64,000 nt of DNA. Source: Clostridiales bacterium. Lineage in GTDB: Bacteria > Bacillota > Clostridia > Christensenellales > Aristaeellaceae. The position numbers and the translations under genes are program-made. A model generated the notes under the pieces. That model made no database searches. It was not told the origin of the DNA and saw only the letters and a list, made by a program, of their open reading frames with translations. The stretch covers positions 1 through 64,000 of the forward strand of contig JAAYUF010000113.1 of NCBI GenBank assembly GCA_012517815.1. Reading direction: 5' to 3'. This document shows, one piece after another, positions 44,485 to 53,870 of the stretch (within the stretch, counting starts at the first letter, position 1; the number at the start of each line of letters is the position of its first letter).

Positions 44485-44930
44485 AACGCAGACAGGCGGT
44501 ACCGATGCGCTGCGCTTCTCTGTGAAACGTCCGGCGCGCAGTTTGGCGTGGCGTTTGGCGTCCGTTCATCCGTTGCCGCGATGTACCCCGGAAAGCCAAG
44601 ATTCCCGCGGTTGAGCACGGAAAGCATCCCCCGCTGGAGAAGCCGCCCGTTGCGCCATGCACCGGATGCCGGCGGCGCGCGCCGCTTCCGTGATCAAAAA
44701 ACAGGTGGAACCAGCCACGCGGTGTCCTGCGCGATCCGCCAAAACCGCATCCCCCTCCCGCCATGGCGGGGAACGGGCGAGCCCCGGCGAAAACCGCCGC
44801 GCGGACGCCTGTTTTCGCTTTCGCGGATTTGTGGTAGAATAGTCTTATGGCAAAGGAGCGTTCAGCCTCACGGGAGTGATCCCGATGTCCGCGACACGCG
44901 GCCGGGCTGTCCGGCGCAAACAGAACGGGG
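44485..44930. other. Intergenic interval before the 98-bp repeats
   Basis: No supported gene. A weak promoter-like TTTTCG, 17 bp, TAGAAT lies at about 44812-44840 and could serve the aldo/keto reductase gene further downstream. Confidence 0.4.
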
Positions 44931-45200
44931 TTGTGCGTGGAGACCCGCTTGGCGGCTTGCGACGGCCACAAACCAAGCCACGGCGGCTGCGAACCGCGCG
45001 GTCACCGGATGCGGAAAAGCAACCGAAGCCGTGCGCGGAGAACCGCTTGGCGGCTTGCGACGGCCACAAACCAAGCCACGGCGGCTGCGAATCGCGCGGT
45101 CACCGGATACGGAAAAGCAACCGACGCCGTGCGCAGAGAACCGCTTGGCGGCTTGCGACGGCCACAAACCAAGCCACGGCGGCTGCGAACCGCGCGGCGA
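44931..45200. repeat. Tandem 98-bp repeats (about 2.7 copies)
   Basis: CGCTTGGCGGCTTGCGACGG starts at 44946, 45044 and 45142, exactly 98 bp apart, each followed by CCACAAACCAAGCCACGGCG and GCTGCGAACCGCGCGG. Copies differ by a few bases. 98 is not a multiple of three, so the 455-residue ORF running through it into the reductase gene is not a genuine extension. Confidence 0.88.
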
Positions 45201-45322
45201 TCGGCAGCGGTCCTCAAACGGGCATTACCGGCGGCGAACCGCGCGCCGGCCGGAAGCGAAACAGGAACAAACGTCGGCCGCAAACCGCCGCGCGCAGGCC
45301 GGAAGCGAAGGAGGTAATCCGC

Positions 45323-46243
45323 ATGAAAACCATGAAGCTTGGTACATCCGATCTGCAGGTGCCGGTGATCGCCGTGGGCTGCCTGCGCATCACAGGGCTT
45401 AATCAGACCGAGGCGGAGCGTTTCGTGCAAACGGCGCTGGACGCGGGCGCCAACTTTTTCGACCACGCGGACAAGTACGGCGACGGCGCGTGCGAGCAAA
45501 TCTTCGCGGACGCCGTCCACATGACCCCCGCCGTGCGCGAGCGCATCCTCCTGCAATCCAAATGCGGCATCCGCGACGGCGTCGCGTTTGATTTTTCCAA
45601 GGAGCACATCCTGGCCTCGGTGCACGGCAGCCTCAAACGGCTGAAAACCGACTATCTGGACGTGCTGCTTCTGCACCGCCCGGACGCGCTGGTGGAGCCC
45701 GAGGAGGTGGCCGAAGCCTTCGATCACCTCGTGCACAGCGGCAAGGTCCGCCACTTCGGCGTTTCCAACCAGAACCCCATGCAGATACAGCTGCTCCGGA
45801 AATTCGTCAGGCAGCCCATCGTCGCCAACCAGCTACAGCTGAGCATCATGCACGCCGGCATGATCTCCCAGGGCCTGCATGTGAACATGGAGGACGAGCG
45901 GGCCGTGAACCGTGACGGCAGCGTGCTGGATTTCTGCCGCCTGAACGACATCACCGTCCAGGCCTGGTCGCCCTTCCAGTACGGCTTCTTTGAGGGCGTG
46001 TTTCTGGGCAGCGACAGGTTCCCCGCTCTCAACCGCAAGATCGACGAGATCGCCGCCCGCTACGGCGTAAGCAACACCACCGTCGCCATCGCGTGGCTGC
46101 TGCGCCACCCGGCCCGCATCCAGCCCGTGACAGGCACCATGAACACGGGCCGCCTGCTGGATTGCGTAAAGGCCGCCGAGATCCGCCTGACCCGCGAGGA
46201 GTGGTACGAAATTTACCTCGCGGCGGGGAATGTGCTGCCCTAA
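45323..46243 (+). CDS. Aldo/keto reductase (YdhF-like)
   Basis: 306 residues from the ATG behind GAAGGAGG; the long upstream extension in the track is repeat sequence. The catalytic tetrad is complete: Asp47 and Tyr52 (FFDHADKYG), Lys80 (LQSKCG), His118 (LLLHRPD). The AKR NADPH loop and the GVSNQNPMQIQLL element are also present. AKRs reduce sugar aldehydes and ketones; in a pectin locus it might reduce a uronate-derived intermediate, but no substrate can be assigned. A terminator follows 200 bp downstream. Confidence 0.92.
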   Translation: MKTMKLGTSDLQVPVIAVGCLRITGLNQTEAERFVQTALDAGANFFDHADKYGDGACEQIFADAVHMTPAVRERILLQSKCGIRDGVAFDFSKEHILASVHGSLKRLKTDYLDVLLLHRPDALVEPEEVAEAFDHLVHSGKVRHFGVSNQNPMQIQLLRKFVRQPIVANQLQLSIMHAGMISQGLHVNMEDERAVNRDGSVLDFCRLNDITVQAWSPFQYGFFEGVFLGSDRFPALNRKIDEIAARYGVSNTTVAIAWLLRHPARIQPVTGTMNTGRLLDCVKAAEIRLTREEWYEIYLAAGNVLP

Positions 46244-46439
46244 GGCATGGTAGGAGCGACGCGGAACCGTTTTGCGCCGCTTTGCAGTGTTCAGCTTGTG
46301 CAACCCCGCGGCTACCCTGCCGGCATTGGCTCGGTCGGGCGCGCGATGGGTGCGTGTCGTTCGCATGGACGGAGCGTTGTTCCGTTCCATGCGTACGCGT
46401 TGTCCGTTTAGTACCGGGTGCGTATTCAGGCGGCATGAG

Positions 46440-46482
46440 GCGGCCCCTGTTCCGCAAGGGAGCACAGGGCCGTTTTCGTTTG
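46440..46482 (+). terminator. Terminator after the aldo/keto reductase gene
   Basis: CGGCCCCTGT and ACAGGGCCG pair with one bulged C, followed by TTTTCGTTT. It lies close to the 3' end of the convergent gene. Confidence 0.65.
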
Positions 46483-46505
46483 GGCGAAGCGTAAGGCGCC
46501 AGGCA

Positions 46506-46571
46506 TCAGTAGCATTTGCTGCAAGGGGTAAACCCCCTTCTTTCCGCTTCCTCCCGTGTGATCCTCTCCGC
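46506..46571 (-). pseudogene. In-frame remnant of the C-terminal Cys motif beyond the stop
   Basis: After the TAA, 21 sense codons encode the PCSKC-containing end of the same motif in the same frame. The intact protein would be about 311 residues, ending at the TGA at 46506-46508. Confidence 0.65.
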
Positions 46572-47441
46572 TTATTTCGTGTTGCCGCAGTGGTCCGTCC
46601 GATGGTATTTGGTTCCGGTTTTGGTAATCCACACATAGACGGTTCCGGTCTTCTTCTCCGTCTGTTGTTGGGGCGTGGCGGCGGCGGCAGGTTTTGCCGC
46701 CGCCGATTCCCCCAATAGCGCGCCAAGCGTTGCGGCTCCGGCGATCCCGTCGGCTGTCAGTCCGCTGGTTTTCTGAAACTCCAGGATCGCCTTTTTCGTC
46801 TCGGTGCCAAACACCCCGTCCGGCGTGCCGCTCAGGTAGCCCAGTTGAGCCAACCGCCGCTGCAAGGCCAGAACCTCGTCGCCCTTTGCGCCGACTTTCA
46901 GGACGGCCGGGGAAGGTGCGGGGGTGGGCGTAGGGGTTGGCGTGGGCGTGGGCGTCGGCGTCGGCGTTGGCGTTGGCGTCGGCGTGGAGGTTGGCGTCGG
47001 CATAGGGGTTGGCGTGGAGGTTGGGCTCGGCGTAGGGGTTGGCGTGGGCGTAGGGGTTGACGTGGGCGTGGGTGTCGACGTAGGCGTCGGCGTGGGGGCT
47101 GAGGTCGCCGTCTGCGTCGGCGCGAGCGCAGAGGCGAGCAGCGACGCTGTCTGCATAGCCGGGGCCTGTTCCGTCGCCGCGCCCTCGGCGGACGAACCGG
47201 CCTTCGCCGCCGGTCCATCTTCCAATAGAACAAAGGACGCGGGCCGGATTGAGCCGTCGCCCGTCACGGACGAGGCGGCGACAGTCTGCGGGCCGGCCGC
47301 CGGGCTGCCGCCGGAACGGTCGCCCGGCGCACGGTTCAGCGCCCATAGCGCCAATGCCCACACAGCCGCCGTGCAAACCGCGAGCGTGGCGATGACCATT
47401 CTTCTGTTTTGACTATGTTTACGACGCTTCGGGTGGGGCAT
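46572..47441 (-). CDS. Membrane-anchored peptidoglycan-binding-domain protein with TP-rich linker, cut by an in-frame stop
   Basis: 289 residues. A basic N-terminus precedes TM 14-35. A spacer and a TPTPTP linker (about 108-180) follow, then a PG_binding_1 domain at about 182-243 ([45 protein letters not shown]). The C-terminus [22 protein letters not shown] is the first half of a common YHxxxxC...PCxxC motif. A TAA stop (complement of 46572-46574) ends it, yet the same frame continues for 21 codons as AERITREEAERRGFTPCSKCY and then TGA (to 46506), which is exactly the missing second half. So either a nonsense mutation, readthrough or a sequencing error is present. Its promoter lies at 47605-47633. 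Confidence 0.8.
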   Translation of the reverse strand: MPHPKRRKHSQNRRMVIATLAVCTAAVWALALWALNRAPGDRSGGSPAAGPQTVAASSVTGDGSIRPASFVLLEDGPAAKAGSSAEGAATEQAPAMQTASLLASALAPTQTATSAPTPTPTSTPTPTSTPTPTPTPTPSPTSTPTPMPTPTSTPTPTPTPTPTPTPTPTPTPTPAPSPAVLKVGAKGDEVLALQRRLAQLGYLSGTPDGVFGTETKKAILEFQKTSGLTADGIAGAATLGALLGESAAAKPAAAATPQQQTEKKTGTVYVWITKTGTKYHRTDHCGNTK

Positions 47442-47604
47442 GGGCTCTCTCCATTTCGCGGACGGGGCGGAGGCGCTGCGGGCCGCGCGCCGTCTGCCAT
47501 GCGGCGGGAGGTTGAACGTCTCAGGGGAGGGTCATGCGGTCGGCGGGGTCTGTCCGTCCGGCGGTGATGGGGCGGCGGGCGCTTCACATCGGTTGAGTAA
47601 CCAT

Positions 47605-47633
47605 AATATACCATTTTTCACCGTCGGATACAA
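47605..47633 (-). promoter_or_regulatory. Promoter of the peptidoglycan-binding-domain gene
   Basis: On the minus strand TTGTAT (47628-47633) and TATATT (47605-47610) are separated by 17 bp, with a leader of about 155 bp. Confidence 0.6.
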
Positions 47634-47756
47634 CCGAAACTTGCCGGGGATGGAAGGCGGGCCGGCAAACCGGCACGGGCTTGCCCGTCCGTTGCGCCTC
47701 CGCGGCCTTCCGCCACCGAACGGTTGCGTTTCCCCATTATCTGCGCGGCACCGGAG

Positions 47757-47803
47757 AAAACCCAGCGCCCGGATTCCCAACGGAACCGGGTGCTGGGTTC
47801 AAA
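47757..47803 (-). terminator. Terminator of the lacI-type gene
   Basis: AACCCAGCGCCCGG and CCGGGTGCTGGGTT form a stem with a 12-base loop, followed on the minus strand by TTTTCTCC. It lies about 235 bp after the regulator's stop. The rest of 47442-48036 shows no gene. Confidence 0.65.
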
Positions 47804-48036
47804 CCTTCAGGTTGATCATGAGGCGGTACCCGATGCCGCTTTGCGCATTCCGGCCGGTAGGCCGCCCGCGGGGCGGCAGGCGGGCGGCTGCCCCGGGCGC
47901 GCGGGCGTCGCGGGTTGCCGCGCGGCACGATCGCGCACAGGCCGGTTCGCTCCTGTGGCCGGAAATGCGACGCGGGTTGCGTCGCCACGGCGGGCGGCCC
48001 GGCCCGTGGTCCGCGCGCCCCAACGGCGCAGCTTTT

Positions 48037-49059
48037 CTACACCAGCTCGTCGGTCAGGATGCTGATGGGCACCTGCACCGAACGCTCCGGCTCGATGCCC
48101 TTGATCAGGTAGTTGAACAGAATCTGCACCAGCTTGTAGCCCTGATCATACGCGTTTTGCTCAATGGAAAAGTCGATGACCCCGCTTTTGAGCAGCGGGC
48201 ACACCTTGGCGGGGATGTCGTGGCAGATCACCCGGATGCGCCCGGCCAGGCCCAGGATATCCAGCGCGCTGCAAATGCCCGAAACGCCGCCGCTGGTGAT
48301 GTAGATGCTGTCCAGATCGGGGTACTTGCGGCACAGGTCCATCGTGTATTTGAAGGATTCCTCGCTCTTGTCCTGGTTTTCCAGCGTCTCCACGATCCGG
48401 ATGCCGGGGTAGGCTTCGCCAAGCTTGTCCCGGAAGCCGCGCATGCGCTCCGTATGGCAGGACAGGCTGCGGGAGCTGTAGATGATCGCGGTTTTCCCGT
48501 CGCCGCGGATCCGGCGGCCCAGCAGACTCGCCGCCACCCGGCCCCCGATGTAGTGGTTCTGCCCCACAAAGCAGATCGAGTGGATGCTCTCCACCGGGGA
48601 GTTGAAGGTGATCACCGGCATGCCGTCGGCGATCATCCGGTTGACCTTCCTGACCACGGCCGGATCGTTGATCGGGAACACCGCCACGCCGGCAAAGCTC
48701 TCGGATTCGAAATAGTTCAGAATATTGATCAGCTCGCCCGCGTCCAGCGAAACCATCATCTTGGTTTCGATTTCAAGCCCGAACGGCGCGATCTCCGCGG
48801 CCGCCGCGTTCACGCCCTCCAGCATCGCCTGCACGAAGGGGTTGTAATAAGGCGTCATGACGATGCCGATTTTATTCCTTTTTTTGCTCATCACCAGCGC
48901 CTTACCGATGAGGTTGGGCTGATAATTCAATTCCTTGGCGATTTTCAGAATCGTCTCCTTGGTTTCCTTCTTGACGCCCGCGCGGTTGTTGAGGACCTTG
49001 TCGACCGTCGCGCGCGATACGCCGGCAATCGTGGCGATCTGCTTAATGGTAACAGCCAT
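48037..49059 (-). CDS. LacI-family transcriptional regulator of the rare-sugar locus
   Basis: The ATG at 49059 follows AAGGAGAG at good spacing (340 residues). The N-terminal helix-turn-helix VTIKQIATIAGVSRATVDKVLNNRAGVKKET is typical LacI, including the hinge region. A periplasmic-binding-protein-like sensor follows (IGIVMTPYYNPFVQAMLEGVN, FVGQNHYIGGRVAASLLG). The sensor resembles ribose-type proteins, the same class as the binding protein it probably controls. It is divergent from the rbsACB-like operon across a 1-kb gap, with a plausible own promoter (TTTGGC, 17 bp, TAGAAT at 49083-49111). Confidence 0.92.
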   Translation of the reverse strand: MAVTIKQIATIAGVSRATVDKVLNNRAGVKKETKETILKIAKELNYQPNLIGKALVMSKKRNKIGIVMTPYYNPFVQAMLEGVNAAAAEIAPFGLEIETKMMVSLDAGELINILNYFESESFAGVAVFPINDPAVVRKVNRMIADGMPVITFNSPVESIHSICFVGQNHYIGGRVAASLLGRRIRGDGKTAIIYSSRSLSCHTERMRGFRDKLGEAYPGIRIVETLENQDKSEESFKYTMDLCRKYPDLDSIYITSGGVSGICSALDILGLAGRIRVICHDIPAKVCPLLKSGVIDFSIEQNAYDQGYKLVQILFNYLIKGIEPERSVQVPISILTDELV

Positions 49060-49082
49060 AGCTTTACTCTCCTTGAGCGAAA

Positions 49083-49111
49083 ATTCTATGCTCACGGGCG
49101 ATCCGGCCAAA
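49083..49111 (-). promoter_or_regulatory. Possible promoter of the lacI-type gene
   Basis: On the minus strand TTTGGC and TAGAAT are separated by 17 bp, just upstream of the AAGGAG site. Confidence 0.45.
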
Positions 49112-49900
49112 CGGAACGCGCCGCCGGTGTGCCCGTACATGAGGCGGGCGCTTCGGTCGGCCGCGCCGGCCGGCGATCCCGGCAGGGCGACTCCGTGCTG
49201 TGCACGTGCACATTTTGGATGGATTCCCTGCGCCGCGGCTTTGCCCGGTATCGGGCGCTTTGCGACGCGCGTGCCGCCCGGCGTCGGGCGGCGCACGGCC
49301 CGCTGATAAGGGCGCGCGTTGCGGCGTTCATCGCCGGAACCGGCCGCCGGGCAGGCGCCGGGTTGCCGGCTCCCGCGACGTTCCGCGGCGTTCTGCCCGG
49401 AAGGGACCGGCGGCGCTGTTGCGCGCTCTGCGGCCGGCAGCGGCGTCGCCTGCTGTTCCGGGTTGCCCGGGGCTCGCCCGGCCGCGTCTGCTTGCGCCCG
49501 GTTTCACCGGCCGCGCTCGGTATCCGCTGGCTCCCGGCGGTTTGGCGGGGTTTCCGTGCGGCCTTTCCAGGTTGGGGCTCCATGAGCCGAAAGCCGGGCA
49601 GGGGGCGCCGTTGGTTCGGGGTACCGCGCTCCGTGTTCCATGCTCCGTGTTCCGCGCTCCAATCGCCTTGCGCCGCGGCGCGCGCTCCGCGCGCCCGCCG
49701 CATCCCGGCCGCGTAGCGCGCTCTTCCCGGCAGACGGGCACGGATCACGTGCTCGTTCCACGGCCGAATTTCGACCGTTTCCCCACGCCTTTGCGGTTTC
49801 GGTGTTCCGCCGCGGCTGCGCCGAGGCCGCGCACCTCCGAGAAGCTTCCATATCCCACCAAATGCTCCTTTACCATACCACATTTCGGAGCCAAGCACAA
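49112..49900. other. Gene-free GC-rich interval between lacI and the rbs-like operon
   Basis: Overlapping shadow ORFs only. From about 49870 the composition shifts to AT-rich control sequence, with three TGTACA-type boxes (CTTGTACAAAG, CCTGTACATATT, GATGTACACTC). Confidence 0.5.
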
Positions 49901-50011
49901 CATCATTCTTGTACAAAGCGGAAAAAAAGAGCCGTAACTAGACACGAGCAACTACACCAAACCTGTACATATTCACCAAATCCAAATATGATAGTTTATG
50001 ATATCGGTATA

Positions 50012-50041
50012 TTTACAAACCTTCCGGGGCTGATGTACACT
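50012..50041 (+). promoter_or_regulatory. Promoter of the rare-sugar operon
   Basis: TTTACA (50012-50017), 18 bp, TACACT (50036-50041) lie about 60 bp upstream of the ATPase gene in an AT-rich region. It is the best candidate for the start of the transporter transcript. Confidence 0.55.
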
Positions 50042-50102
50042 CTGTCTATAGAGCACGAGCACATTTTCGACATCCCACTAACTAGCAAAGGAGGATGTGT
50101 TC

Positions 50103-51605
50103 TTGAGCATGTTACGGTTGGAACTGAAGAACCTGCACAAGCGTTTTCTGGGCGTTTATGCGGTGAACGACGTTTCGCTGCAAGTCCTGCCCGGCGAGGT
50201 GCACGCGCTGGTCGGCGAGAACGGCGCGGGCAAGTCTACGCTGGTCAAGATGATCATCGGGGAATATACCCCGGACCAGGGCACGATATTCCACAACGGC
50301 GCGGAAATGAAGCCCCGCACGATTTCCGAATCGATCGGCAACGGGATCGCCATGATCCATCAGGAACTGGCGCCCCTGCCCAACATGACCATCGCGGAGA
50401 ATATCTTTCTGGGGCAGGAGATCATGAACGGGGTGTTCCTCAACCGCAAGGCCATGTACGACGCGACCATCGACATCCTCAGGGAGTACGGGCTGTCGTT
50501 TAACCCGGATAAACGGGTCAGCGAGCTGAGCGTCGCGCAGACGCAGATGCTGGAGATCATCAAGGCCACCCGCCGCAACGCCGACGTGGTCATCATGGAC
50601 GAGCCCACGTCCTCCCTGTCCAACGAGGAAGCCAGGAAGCTTTTCAGCATCATCGACCAGCTGCGCAAAAAGAACGTCTCCATCATCTACATTTCGCACC
50701 GGCTGGAAGAAATCATGGCCCTGGCCGACAACATCACCGTGCTTCGGGACGGGCGGCTCATCGACACGGTGGACGCCAAGAGCATCACCCAGTCGCGGCT
50801 GGTGGAAATGATGGTCGGCCGCAAGCTGGATCAGGTCTACCCCAAGGAGAAGGTCGATATCGGCGAAAGCGTGTTTTCCGTCGATGGGCTTTCTTCCCAC
50901 CGGCTGTTCAAGGATATCCGCTTCGAGGTCCGCAGGGGCGAGATCCTCGGTTTTTACGGGCTGGTCGGCGCGGGCCGCAGCGAAGTCATGCGCGCCATTT
51001 TCGGCATCGACCGCTACGACGGCGGCCGGATGACGCTGGACGGGAAGGAAATCCGCATCGCCTCCTCCAAGGACGCCATCGACCACAGGATCGCTTTGGT
51101 CAGCGAGGACCGCCGGCTTTTCGGGCTGGTGCTGTGCCGCTCGATCCGGGAAAACATCTCGCTGCCCAACCTCTACCGCTATTTCAGGTCCCTGTTCATC
51201 AAACGGAGCCTGGAAACGCAAAAGGTAACGGAATACGAAAAAGCGCTGGATATCCGCTGCCCCTCCGTGGACGCCAACGCGGGCAGCCTGTCGGGCGGCA
51301 ATCAGCAAAAGGTCGTGCTGGCCAAATGGCTGATGATGAAGCCCGAGGTCATGATCATGGACGAGCCGACCCGCGGCATCGACGTGGGCGCGAAATATGA
51401 AATCTACAAAGCCATCGTCAGCCTGGCCCGGCAGGGGATGGCCGTGATCATGGTATCCTCCGAGCTGCCCGAGATTCTGGGCATGAGCGATCGGATCATC
51501 GTCATGTCCAAAGGCCGCATCACCGGCGAGTTTACGCGCGAGCAGGTCGATTCGGGCCGGATCACCCAGAAGGATATCCTGAACAGTTCTCTGGAAGCGA
51601 TGTAA
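50103..51605 (+). CDS. RbsA-type sugar ABC transporter ATPase
   Basis: TTG 50103 is 8 bases behind AAAGGAGG; GTG 50097 is too close to it. About 500 residues with two fused ATPase halves. The first has Walker A GENGAGKST, signature-like SVAQTQ and Walker B VVIMDEPTSSL. The second has a degenerate Walker A (GLVGAGRSEVM), signature SLSGGNQQKV and Walker B VMIMDEPTRGID. This is the CUT2 (ribose/xylose/allose) type. It is the first gene of the transporter operon, with the permease 14 bp downstream. Confidence 0.95.
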   Translation: MSMLRLELKNLHKRFLGVYAVNDVSLQVLPGEVHALVGENGAGKSTLVKMIIGEYTPDQGTIFHNGAEMKPRTISESIGNGIAMIHQELAPLPNMTIAENIFLGQEIMNGVFLNRKAMYDATIDILREYGLSFNPDKRVSELSVAQTQMLEIIKATRRNADVVIMDEPTSSLSNEEARKLFSIIDQLRKKNVSIIYISHRLEEIMALADNITVLRDGRLIDTVDAKSITQSRLVEMMVGRKLDQVYPKEKVDIGESVFSVDGLSSHRLFKDIRFEVRRGEILGFYGLVGAGRSEVMRAIFGIDRYDGGRMTLDGKEIRIASSKDAIDHRIALVSEDRRLFGLVLCRSIRENISLPNLYRYFRSLFIKRSLETQKVTEYEKALDIRCPSVDANAGSLSGGNQQKVVLAKWLMMKPEVMIMDEPTRGIDVGAKYEIYKAIVSLARQGMAVIMVSSELPEILGMSDRIIVMSKGRITGEFTREQVDSGRITQKDILNSSLEAM

Positions 51606-51619
51606 CGGGAGGAATACCC

Positions 51620-52618
51620 ATGAAAACGAGAAGGCTGACCATCGACGCGAACTTCTATAAAAAGTACGGCATTTTGCTGGTGCTGGTCGTGATGTGGGCG
51701 ATCATGTTCTGCGTATCCCCCACGTTCCGCTCCCTCAACAACGTGATCAACATCTTCCGGCAGGTGTCCATCAAGGGGATCATCGCGGTGGGCATGACGT
51801 TTGTCATCCTCATCTGCGGCATCGATTTGACCGTGGGCTCCCAGGTGGCGGTGGCGGGCGTCTTTACCGGCAGCATTCTGGTCGCCTTCCCGGGCAACGA
51901 CACCATGGTGGTGGTCGCCTGTCTGGCGGGCATTCTGGTGTGCGGACTTCTGGGGCTGGTCAACGGCCTGTTCATCGCCCACGCGAAGGTGCCGCCGTTC
52001 ATTGCGACCATCGCGGCCATGACCATCGCGCGCGGCATCGCCTACGTCTACTCCAACGGCCAGCCTTACACGCTGCCCCCCTCGATGTTCCGGGACATCG
52101 GCCAGGGCTATACGCCGATTATCATCTTTGTGGTGATCTGCGTGGTGTTCCACCTGATCCTCTCCAAAACGAAGTTCGGCCGCTACATCTACGCCGTAGG
52201 CGGCAACGATAAGGCCGCGGCCGCCTCGGGCGTCAAGGTCAAGCCGCTGATCGTCAAGGTGTACGTGATTTCGGGCATCCTGTCGGGCATCGCGGGCCTG
52301 ATCCTGACGGCGCGCACGAACTCCGGCCAGCCGGCCGTGGGCACGGGGTACGAAATCGACGTCATCGCCGCGGTCGTCATCGGCGGAACCAGCATGACCG
52401 GCGGCATCGGGACCATCTACGGCACCTTCATCGGCATGATCATCATCGGCACCCTGGAAAACGGCATGAACCTGATCGGCGTATCCTCATACTGGCAGCA
52501 GATCATCAAGGGCTCCATCATATTGATAACAGTTGTTTTGGATACCTACGCGAGGGAGCGTTTTCAGACAACTGTTAAAAATACCATCCTACAAGAAGAA
52601 AGGACTGTCACAAAATGA
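51620..52618 (+). CDS. RbsC-type sugar ABC transporter permease
   Basis: 332 residues with about ten hydrophobic segments. It contains the CUT2 permease patterns VGMTFVILICGIDLTVGSQVA, the AAAASGVKVKPLIVKVYVISGI loop and GGTSMTGGIGTIYGTFIG. Its stop overlaps the binding protein start by four bases (ATGA), so the two are coupled. It forms the channel for a pentose or rare hexose. Confidence 0.95.
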   Translation: MKTRRLTIDANFYKKYGILLVLVVMWAIMFCVSPTFRSLNNVINIFRQVSIKGIIAVGMTFVILICGIDLTVGSQVAVAGVFTGSILVAFPGNDTMVVVACLAGILVCGLLGLVNGLFIAHAKVPPFIATIAAMTIARGIAYVYSNGQPYTLPPSMFRDIGQGYTPIIIFVVICVVFHLILSKTKFGRYIYAVGGNDKAAAASGVKVKPLIVKVYVISGILSGIAGLILTARTNSGQPAVGTGYEIDVIAAVVIGGTSMTGGIGTIYGTFIGMIIIGTLENGMNLIGVSSYWQQIIKGSIILITVVLDTYARERFQTTVKNTILQEERTVTK

Positions 52619-53553
52619 AAAAGACTCTGGCTCTGGTACTGGCACTGGTCCTGGTGTTCACCCTGGGGATCGCGGCGTCCGTCGCCGAAAGCAACACGAC
52701 CGCCGCCTTCAAGATCGGCGTGTCGATGAAGACCATGTCGGACGCGTATTCCAACAAGCTCGGCACCGACATTGAAACCTACGCCGCCGCCACCTACCCC
52801 GGCTGCCAGCTGGTTCTGCTGGACGCCAAAGCGGATATCGCCACGCAGATCTCACAGGTGGAAGACCTGATCGCGCAGAAGTGCGACGTGATCATCCTCA
52901 ACGCCCAGGATGCCGACGGCTCCGGCGAGTGCGTCGTCAAGTGCAAGGAAGCCGGCATCCCCTGCGTGGAAGTGAACGCCAGCACCAAGAACACCGATTA
53001 CGTGAGCTACATCGGCTCCAACGACGTGGAAGCCGGCGAGATCATGGGCAACTTCATCATGGGCAAGCTGGGCGAAGCCGGCGGCCAGATCGCCATTCTG
53101 GAAGGCAACATGGGCCAGAGCGCGCAGATCGACCGCTATCAGGGCCTGACCAACACCATCCTGGCGCAGGCCAACATCGAGTGCGTGTACACCATCACCT
53201 GCGACTGGCAGCGTGACACGGCGCTGAGCACCACCGAGGACATCCTGGCCCGCTTCCCCGACCTCAAGGCGCTGTGCTGCGAGAATGACGACATGGCCAT
53301 GGGCGCGCTGCAGGCTTGCGAAGCCAACAACCGCAGCGACGTGATCATCTGCGGCATCGACGCGATCGACGACGCGCTGCAGGCTGTCAAGGACGGCCGT
53401 CTGGACGCCACCATCCTGCAGGATCACGCCGGGCAGGCCCAGCAGGTGATCGACGTCGCGGTGAAAGTCGCCGCCGGCGAGCAGGTGGAATCCCTCTACT
53501 ACATCCCCTTTGTGCTGATCACCAGCGACAACATCGGCGACTATCTGAAGTAA
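52615..53553 (+). CDS. RbsB-type sugar-binding protein
   Basis: 312 residues. The signal peptide MKKTLALVLALVLVFTLGIAASVAESN lacks a lipobox Cys, as in the two CUT1 binding proteins. The mature part is a Peripla_BP_4 protein: IGVSMKTMSDAYSNKLGTDIE, DVIILNAQDADGSGECVVKCKEAGIPCVEVN, GQIAILEGNMGQSAQIDRYQGL, CENDDMAMGALQAC. It contains four extra Cys residues in this region. The likely ligand is a ribose-like or ketohexose sugar. A strong terminator follows 65 bp after the stop. Confidence 0.94.
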   Translation: MKKTLALVLALVLVFTLGIAASVAESNTTAAFKIGVSMKTMSDAYSNKLGTDIETYAAATYPGCQLVLLDAKADIATQISQVEDLIAQKCDVIILNAQDADGSGECVVKCKEAGIPCVEVNASTKNTDYVSYIGSNDVEAGEIMGNFIMGKLGEAGGQIAILEGNMGQSAQIDRYQGLTNTILAQANIECVYTITCDWQRDTALSTTEDILARFPDLKALCCENDDMAMGALQACEANNRSDVIICGIDAIDDALQAVKDGRLDATILQDHAGQAQQVIDVAVKVAAGEQVESLYYIPFVLITSDNIGDYLK

Positions 53554-53617
53554 GCGGACGCACCCCAGATAGCCCCCAAGGACGAACGGGTAGCTTCTAT
53601 AGGTAAAACCCTAGCGG

Positions 53618-53656
53618 CGTAGAGGCTCCCTGCGGTTTGCAGAGAGCCTCTACGTT
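53618..53656 (+). terminator. Terminator after the sugar-binding protein gene
   Basis: CGTAGAGGCTC...CTGC and GCAG...GAGCCTCTACG form a long stem with a 4-base loop, followed by TTTGGG. It should reduce transcription into the enzyme genes downstream, which show no other clear promoter. Confidence 0.75.
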
Positions 53657-53870
53657 TGGGCCCGGCGGCTGCGTGCCAACCCGGGTGTTCCTGTCTGGTC
53701 AGCGTGCACGAGCACAACGCCATCCGGCCCATCGCCCGCGCGACGCGGCCGGCCGGCGGGACGGGTCCCGGGCTGCCCCCTCGCAGGCCGCAACGGTCTT
53801 CCGGCGCCGGCCGGCGGTCCGGGTTTCCCCTTCTTGGGAACGGTAAATCGATTGGGAAGCGGTGACACGG

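Noticed and set aside
44876-45322. 149-residue N-terminal extension of the aldo/keto reductase
   Set aside because: It consists of 98-bp non-coding repeats, and a strong AGGAGG site lies right before the internal ATG.
49092-49916. 274-residue minus-strand ORF upstream of lacI
   Set aside because: Low-complexity Arg/Pro/Ala text that overlaps other open frames; no start site, no domain.
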